A stretch of 9,451 nucleotides of DNA from positions 1 to 9,451 of the forward strand of contig JAFAEU010000178.1 in assembly GCA_023423855.1 (NCBI GenBank), written 5' to 3'. Positions 6,014-9,451 of the stretch are shown piece after piece. The notes beneath the pieces were generated by a model that was given only the letters and a program-made list of their open reading frames with translations, ran no database searches and was not told where the DNA came from. Each line of letters begins with the position of its first letter. Within the stretch, counting starts at the first letter, position 1. The stretch comes from Pseudomonadota bacterium. Lineage in GTDB: Bacteria > Pseudomonadota > Gammaproteobacteria > Xanthomonadales > Xanthomonadaceae. The position numbers and the translations under genes are program-made.

Positions 6014-6199
6014 ATGCACGGCCCCTGGGCCGGTTGGCGCATGGCTGGCCGCGAACTCGTTTCGCCCGACGGTGACCGCATCACGCCCGAACGCCTCCGG
6101 GGCCTCGTCTGGCGGCTGCGGGCCGAGGCCCGACGGGACGCCGCGCGAGCGGCTCGTGGAAAGCGGATTGGCGCGCCGGTCTTCATCCGGACCGACTGA
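6014..6199 (+). CDS. Small phage-like protein (possibly DUF3653), 5' end possibly lost to the IS
   Basis: A 61-residue frame from the ATG at 6014, 13 bases right of the insertion element. The core reads GPWAGWRMAGRELVSPDGDR followed by ITPERLRGLVWRLRAEARRD. This W.GW...G..LVSP.G..I.P.RLRGL pattern recalls DUF3653, small proteins found in Xanthomonadaceae genomes and their phages; this is from memory and not checked. The C-terminal half is a basic Arg/Ala-rich helix, compatible with nucleic-acid binding. No ribosome site is present, and the frame stays open leftward into the element (NRAP then IS sequence), so the native start may have been removed. Codon use and pattern conservation make it more than a random ORF. 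Confidence 0.5.
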   Translation: MHGPWAGWRMAGRELVSPDGDRITPERLRGLVWRLRAEARRDAARAARGKRIGAPVFIRTD

Positions 6200-6265
6200 A
6201 GGTCGATCTCCCGGCCATCGGGACACCGCCCGGCCGGTAACCTCCAACCTCCGCCAACTGCTCCA

Positions 6266-6306
6266 GAAATCCGCGCAAAATCGCCGGAATTCGGGGGAAA
6301 TCCGCG
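6266..6306 (+). repeat. Paired 10-bp direct repeat upstream of the small lysine-rich gene
   Basis: GAAATCCGCG occurs at 6266-6275 and 6297-6306, each followed by an A-rich tetramer. The copies are 31 bases apart, about three helical turns, placing them on the same DNA face. The second copy abuts a TTGACG hexamer (6310-6315) that could be a -35 element. No good -10 lies 16-18 bases further on. The arrangement suits two sites for an activator or repressor. Confidence 0.35.
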
Positions 6307-6373
6307 AAATTGACGTTTTCTTACGCTGCCGGACCGTACCATGCGCGGGTAATCCGCAACACGTGAAGTCCAC

Positions 6374-6547
6374 ATGGCACCCAGCAAAAGCAACAACACC
6401 GTCCTCCGCAAGTCCGGCAGGTCCGGCAGCAAGCAGACCGCGACCCTGACCCGCGAGCAGATCGAGGACGATCTGGCGGCCTTCCGCAAGGCCGGCGGCA
6501 AGGTCGAGAAGCTCGGCAATACCAATACCTTCAAGAAGATCGGCTGA
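6374..6547 (+). CDS. Small lysine-rich protein, 57 residues, function unknown
   Basis: The frame runs from ATG 6374 to TGA 6545-6547. The N-terminal half (1-22) is basic and Ser/Lys-rich (MAPSKSNNTVLRKSGRSGSK) and probably disordered. The second half is a predicted helix, LTREQIEDDLAAFRKAGGK, followed by VEKLGNTNTFKKIG. The F..AGGKVE.L motif is a recurrent element of small proteobacterial and phage proteins, and recalls the FL.RGGKV region of the transcription-associated protein SutA, but the similarity is short and I infer no function from it. GAAG lies five to eight bases before the ATG as a weak ribosome site. The gene converges on the dipeptidase gene, with 22 bases between the two stop codons. 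It is too short for many gene callers but the sequence looks genuinely coding. Confidence 0.7.
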   Translation: MAPSKSNNTVLRKSGRSGSKQTATLTREQIEDDLAAFRKAGGKVEKLGNTNTFKKIG

Positions 6548-6569
6548 CACCCGGCCAGGCCGGTCAGCG

Positions 6570-7340
6570 TCAGCGGATCGGGATGTCGTGGAAGGTCTCC
6601 GGCGGCGGCTGCAGCCGGAAGGTGTAGTGCCACCATTCCATCTCGTAGTTCGCGAAGCCGTGGCGCGCCATCGCGTCGCGCAGCAGCGTGCGGTTTTCGC
6701 GCTGCCCGGCGGTGATGCCCGGGTGGTCGGTGTTGGCGCGCGGGTCGAAGAAGTCGAACGCGGTGCCCATGTCGAGTTCCTCGCACGCGTCCGGCGCCGG
6801 CCCGCAGCGCAGCAGCGTGAGGTCGATCGTGGCGCCCTTGCTGTGTCCCGAGCGGTCGGAAATGTAGCCGGGAATCAGGCTGCCCTTGTCGAGGGCGGGA
6901 TAGAACTCGGCCTTCGTTCGCTGATCGCTGGCGTCGGCGGCCCAGCGCACGAACTGCTGCACGGCGCGCACCGGCCGGTAGCAGTCGAAGATGCGCAGCC
7001 TCAGCCCCTGCCCGCGCAGTTCCACTTCGACGTCCCGCAGCGCTTCGGCCGCCGGACGCAGCAGGTAGCACTTCGCCGCTTCGTAGCCGTCCACGCGCGT
7101 GCCGGTGAAGTTGTGTTCGCCGGCGTAGCGGATGTCCAGGTCGATGTCCGGCACCAGCCGGGCGATGTCGACGAGGTCCGCGGCTTCGAAGGTCGCGGCC
7201 GGCGCGCCCGGTCCGGGCGCAGGCGTTTTCGACGCACACGATGCGCCAAGCAGCAACAGCGCCGCCAGCAGTGCGATGCCGGGCCGGTCAGGGCGCCGGG
7301 CAGTCGCCGATGCGCTCGAACGCGAGGTCTTCGTAGTCAT
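6570..7340 (-). CDS. D-alanyl-D-alanine dipeptidase, VanX/DdpX family (peptidase M15D), probable lipoprotein
   Basis: A 256-residue zinc dipeptidase that hydrolyses D-Ala-D-Ala. The signatures are SGHSKGATIDLTL with zinc ligands His166 and Asp173, the DMGTAFDFFD substrate-side motif at 190-199, and EWWHYTF with catalytic base Glu235 and third zinc ligand His238. Arg122 in the DCYRPVRA motif corresponds to the transition-state arginine of VanX. The N-terminus has an extended basic region (1-20), a hydrophobic core (22-32) and Cys35 after LGAS, a near-lipobox, so export to the periplasm is likely; Cys35 may be lipidated. The length above the roughly 200 residues of VanX is explained by this leader. 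The ATG at 7340 overlaps the end of the serine hydrolase gene by 53 bp, and no alternative start lies downstream before the signal. Context suggests breakdown of D-Ala peptides released from murein, not vancomycin resistance, since no vanH/vanA-type genes are present. Confidence 0.93.
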   Translation of the reverse strand: MTTKTSRSSASATARRPDRPGIALLAALLLLGASCASKTPAPGPGAPAATFEAADLVDIARLVPDIDLDIRYAGEHNFTGTRVDGYEAAKCYLLRPAAEALRDVEVELRGQGLRLRIFDCYRPVRAVQQFVRWAADASDQRTKAEFYPALDKGSLIPGYISDRSGHSKGATIDLTLLRCGPAPDACEELDMGTAFDFFDPRANTDHPGITAGQRENRTLLRDAMARHGFANYEMEWWHYTFRLQPPPETFHDIPIR

Positions 7341-8943
7341 AGCTGAAATCCGCTTCGGGGTCGACCTTCGCCATCGTCAATCGCGCGGGGCCGGCCGCAG
7401 GCGTGGCGAACGTCAGCCAGGCTTGCGCGTCGGCGCCGAGTTCGTGCCAGTCCACCAGCAGGCGCTCGCCGCTGCGCATGACCGCGCCATGCAGCTTCGG
7501 CGATTTCGCCGCGCGGAAGCCCACGCCCTCGCCCTCCGCGCAGATCGAGACTTCGCCGAACCACGGATCGCGATAGCGGCCCAGGAAGCCCGCGGCGTCG
7601 CGTACCGAAGCCCTGGTGCGTGCTTCCTCCGGGGCGGAGGATTGCACCACGTCGGCGGATTCCGCGCGTTCGGCGGCAAGCAGCGCCGCGTAGTGCGCGA
7701 CCGTGAGCGAAGGATCGTCCGGCCGGGTGAAGTGCTTGACCAGAACCTGCGTCAGCACGGTGCGCAGTTCGTCGGCGTTGCCGTTGATCAGGAGGACGAA
7801 GCCTGTGTCCTTCTGCGGCAGCAGGGTCACCGCCGAATACATGCCCGACAGCGTCCCGGTATGCGAGACCTTCCAGGTGCCGTCCACGTCGGTCAGGCGC
7901 CAGCCGTGGCCATAGGCGGAGAAATGGCTGTCGTCCCATTCGCGCATGCGCCGCGACAGCGGCATGGGCATGTGCGTCTTCCAGGCGTCCTCGCGCTGGC
8001 GCTGCGACAGCCACGGCCTGCCGTCGGCATCGAGGCCGAAGCGCTCGGGCTGCAGCCACATGCGGACCCACGCCAGCATGTCGTCGAGGCTGCAGCGGAT
8101 GCCGCCCGCGGCCATCATCGGTACGTCGGGAATCACTTCGTCGTCGCCGCGCACCACCACCTGCCGTCCGCCTTCGCCGCGCGCGTGCGGCTGCGCGATG
8201 TTGCCGACCTCATCTCGCCGCCACTCGCCCGCCTGGCAGCGCGACAGGCCCAGCGGCTCGAACAGTTCGCGACGGACGAGGACGTCATAGGGTGCGCCGC
8301 CCGCCGCGGCGGCCACTTCGCCGGCGACGATGTACAGCGTGTTGTCGTAGGCATAGCGCGAGCGGAAGCTGTACGCAGGCTTCAGGTAGCGCAGCCCGCG
8401 GATCACGTCGGCGCGCGTGAACAGGTTCGGCTCGGGCCACAGCATCAAGTCCCCTGCCCCGGCGCCCAGCCCGCTGTTGTGGATCAGCAGGTCGCGCACC
8501 TGCATCTCGCGCGTCACCCACTCGTCGTGCATGCGGAAGTCCGGCAGGTGCTTGGTCACCGGATCGGTCCAGTCCAGCTTGCCCTGGTCGACCAGGCGCG
8601 CCAGCAGCGCGGCCGTCATCGCCTTGCTGTTGGAGGCGATCTTGAACAGGGTCGCCCGGTCGATCCCCTGCCCTCCCCCGGCGACCAGTTCACCCCGGGT
8701 GCGCGCGTACCGCACTTCGCCGTCGACGATGACGCCGACGGCAAGGCCGGGTGGCGCGTAGCGCGCGAAGGCATCGTCGAACGCGGCATCGAGCGCTTCG
8801 ACCGTCTTGTCGCCGTCGCCGTTTTCCGACGCCTGCGCCGGAGGATTCGCGGACAGGCACAGCCACGCCGCCGCCACGCAGGCAAGGACGCGCCCCGTGT
8901 TCCACCTGCGCCCGTTCGATGCCTCGTCGCCGGCGAGCCTCAC
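7288..8943 (-). CDS. Periplasmic serine hydrolase of the beta-lactamase/D-aminopeptidase family (peptidase S12)
   Basis: A predicted 551-residue penicillin-binding-like enzyme. A signal peptide spans 1-38 (hydrophobic 19-32, cleavage after AQA). The beta-lactamase domain covers about 46-410. Its active site has Ser104 and Lys107 (SNSK), Tyr199 and Asn201 (YDN), and His361-Thr-Gly363 (HTG) in place of KTG. A C-terminal beta-rich domain (about 430-551, including FLGRYRDPWFGEVSI) resembles DUF3471/lipocalin-like tails of this family. Class C-type relatives include esterases, D-stereospecific peptidases and beta-lactamases; the sequence does not decide among these. I chose the GTG at 8943 because it overlaps the receptor stop codon (GTGA), a sign of translational coupling, and yields a plausible signal peptide. 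The frame also stays open far upstream, but there it overlaps the receptor gene. With the following D-Ala-D-Ala dipeptidase, a D-peptide hydrolase role is the best guess. Confidence 0.9.
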   Translation of the reverse strand: MRLAGDEASNGRRWNTGRVLACVAAAWLCLSANPPAQASENGDGDKTVEALDAAFDDAFARYAPPGLAVGVIVDGEVRYARTRGELVAGGGQGIDRATLFKIASNSKAMTAALLARLVDQGKLDWTDPVTKHLPDFRMHDEWVTREMQVRDLLIHNSGLGAGAGDLMLWPEPNLFTRADVIRGLRYLKPAYSFRSRYAYDNTLYIVAGEVAAAAGGAPYDVLVRRELFEPLGLSRCQAGEWRRDEVGNIAQPHARGEGGRQVVVRGDDEVIPDVPMMAAGGIRCSLDDMLAWVRMWLQPERFGLDADGRPWLSQRQREDAWKTHMPMPLSRRMREWDDSHFSAYGHGWRLTDVDGTWKVSHTGTLSGMYSAVTLLPQKDTGFVLLINGNADELRTVLTQVLVKHFTRPDDPSLTVAHYAALLAAERAESADVVQSSAPEEARTRASVRDAAGFLGRYRDPWFGEVSICAEGEGVGFRAAKSPKLHGAVMRSGERLLVDWHELGADAQAWLTFATPAAGPARLTMAKVDPEADFSYDYEDLAFERIGDCPAP

Positions 8944-9451
8944 CGGAAGGCGTACTCGAGCGTGAGGTTGAAGGACCGGCCGCGTGGGTCGGCGACGCGC
9001 GACTCCCACGCCGCGCCGTCGCCGTCGTCGAGGTAGCGCAGCGTGAACGGCGGATCGGTGTCGAGCAGGTTGCGGACGCCGAAGGTCGCCCTCAGCCCTT
9101 CCACGCCCGTCCAGGTGAGGCTGTAGTTGTAGGTGACGTACTCGTCGACCTCGGTCTCCCATGCGGGCGGCGCGTAGTTGCCGTTGCGCATGCCCGGCGG
9201 CACGTAGTCCTCGTAGCCGTCGCGGTAGACCTGCGTGAGAGTGTGCATCCAATCGCCGCGGGTCCAGCCGAAGTTGAGGGTGTGCTTCCACTTCAGCGGG
9301 AGGTTGAGGTAGCGCTCGAACTTGCCGACGATGTCGTCGCCGTAGGGCTGCGACGCCAGGCTCTTGATGCGGAAGGAATCGAGGTAGCTGCCGTTGAGGT
9401 TGACGAGGAAGCTGCCGCCCGCCAACTCCGTGCGGAAGTTGACGTCCAGCT
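8940..9451 (-). CDS. TonB-dependent outer-membrane receptor, C-terminal part
   Basis: The last 169 residues of a receptor whose 5' part lies beyond the right edge; the frame is open to the window end. Barrel strands alternate with loops: SFLVNLNGSYLDSFRI, KWKHTLNFGWTRGDW, YNYSLTWTGV. The segment LRATFGVRNLLDTDPPFT followed by ADPRGRSFNLTLEYAF is the characteristic final hairpin of TonB-dependent receptors, especially the large Xanthomonadaceae set. The terminal residue is Arg after Phe, whereas most outer-membrane proteins end in an aromatic residue. Such receptors import siderophores, vitamins, glycans or peptides using TonB energy. Here the translationally coupled hydrolase and dipeptidase downstream suggest a peptide-like substrate. 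The substrate cannot be read from this fragment. Confidence 0.93.
   Translation of the reverse strand, partial: LDVNFRTELAGGSFLVNLNGSYLDSFRIKSLASQPYGDDIVGKFERYLNLPLKWKHTLNFGWTRGDWMHTLTQVYRDGYEDYVPPGMRNGNYAPPAWETEVDEYVTYNYSLTWTGVEGLRATFGVRNLLDTDPPFTLRYLDDGDGAAWESRVADPRGRSFNLTLEYAFR

Noticed and set aside
6200..6373. dif-type attachment site of a filamentous prophage next to the phage-like ORF
   Set aside because: I found no sequence resembling the AT-rich dif core, and no phage replication or coat genes are in the window.
6551..6563. CCGGCCAGGCCGG palindrome between the two convergent stop codons as a terminator
   Set aside because: The loop would be a single base, leaving only about four usable pairs, and no T-run follows on either strand.
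5899..7239. Minus-strand ORF of 446 codons crossing the IS right end, the small genes and the dipeptidase
   Set aside because: It reads the dipeptidase in the wrong frame, crosses the inverted repeat, and overlaps orfA. The product is Arg-rich and without motifs.
6570..7340. Vancomycin-resistance gene cluster
   Set aside because: Only the VanX-like gene is present. There is no D-lactate dehydrogenase, D-Ala-D-Lac ligase or VanRS pair nearby, and the protein has an export signal.
7132..9036. Plus-strand ORF of 634 codons opposite the dipeptidase, hydrolase and receptor genes
   Set aside because: The minus strand here carries intact catalytic motifs in three genes. The plus frame spans several gene boundaries and has no recognisable domain.
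8944..9291. N-terminal extension of the serine hydrolase frame to 9291
   Set aside because: The extension overlaps the receptor C-terminus in another frame and is Arg-rich. Starting at the GTG at 8943 gives a signal peptide and a coupled start.

Overview
The window is high-GC DNA with tightly packed genes and long antisense shadow ORFs. The gene content points to a gammaproteobacterium of the Xanthomonadaceae/Lysobacteraceae type (Lysobacter, Luteimonas or Xanthomonas relatives): a TonB-dependent receptor, a PlpD-like patatin, an ECF-like sigma factor and small envelope lipoproteins. This is an inference from family content, not from a search.

Left block (1-2626, minus strand): a likely three-gene envelope unit. 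In order of transcription it holds a TRIC/UPF0126 inner-membrane channel, an outer-membrane beta-barrel protein with a signal peptide and C-terminal Phe, and 9 bp later a secreted patatin phospholipase that runs off the left edge of the window. The patatin has a signal peptide and continues past its lipase domain into what looks like the start of a POTRA domain, so it is probably a type Vd (PlpD-like) autotransporter.

Central block (2627-4780, plus strand): an orphan ECF-like sigma factor, a small lipoprotein read from a GTG start, a strong 17-bp stem-loop, an uncharacterised six-helix membrane protein, and the first 36 codons of a second small membrane protein. That last gene is cut by a complete IS3-family element (4781-6001). 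The element has near-perfect inverted repeats, an intact D-D-35-E transposase and a candidate -1 frameshift site (T TTT TTG). The sequences flanking it show no target duplication and no matching gene halves, which suggests a deletion or recombination at the element.

Right block (6002-9451): beyond the IS lie a short phage-like ORF (possibly DUF3653), which may have lost its 5' end, and a 57-codon lysine-rich protein. Convergent to these is a minus-strand operon: the C-terminus of a TonB-dependent receptor, a periplasmic serine hydrolase of the beta-lactamase/D-aminopeptidase fold (start overlaps the receptor stop as GTGA), and a VanX/DdpX-like D-Ala-D-Ala dipeptidase overlapping the hydrolase gene by 53 bp. 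Together they look like an outer-membrane uptake and periplasmic breakdown route for D-amino-acid peptides, for example murein fragments. I see no rRNA, tRNA or CRISPR, and no stretch above 300 bases without a gene.
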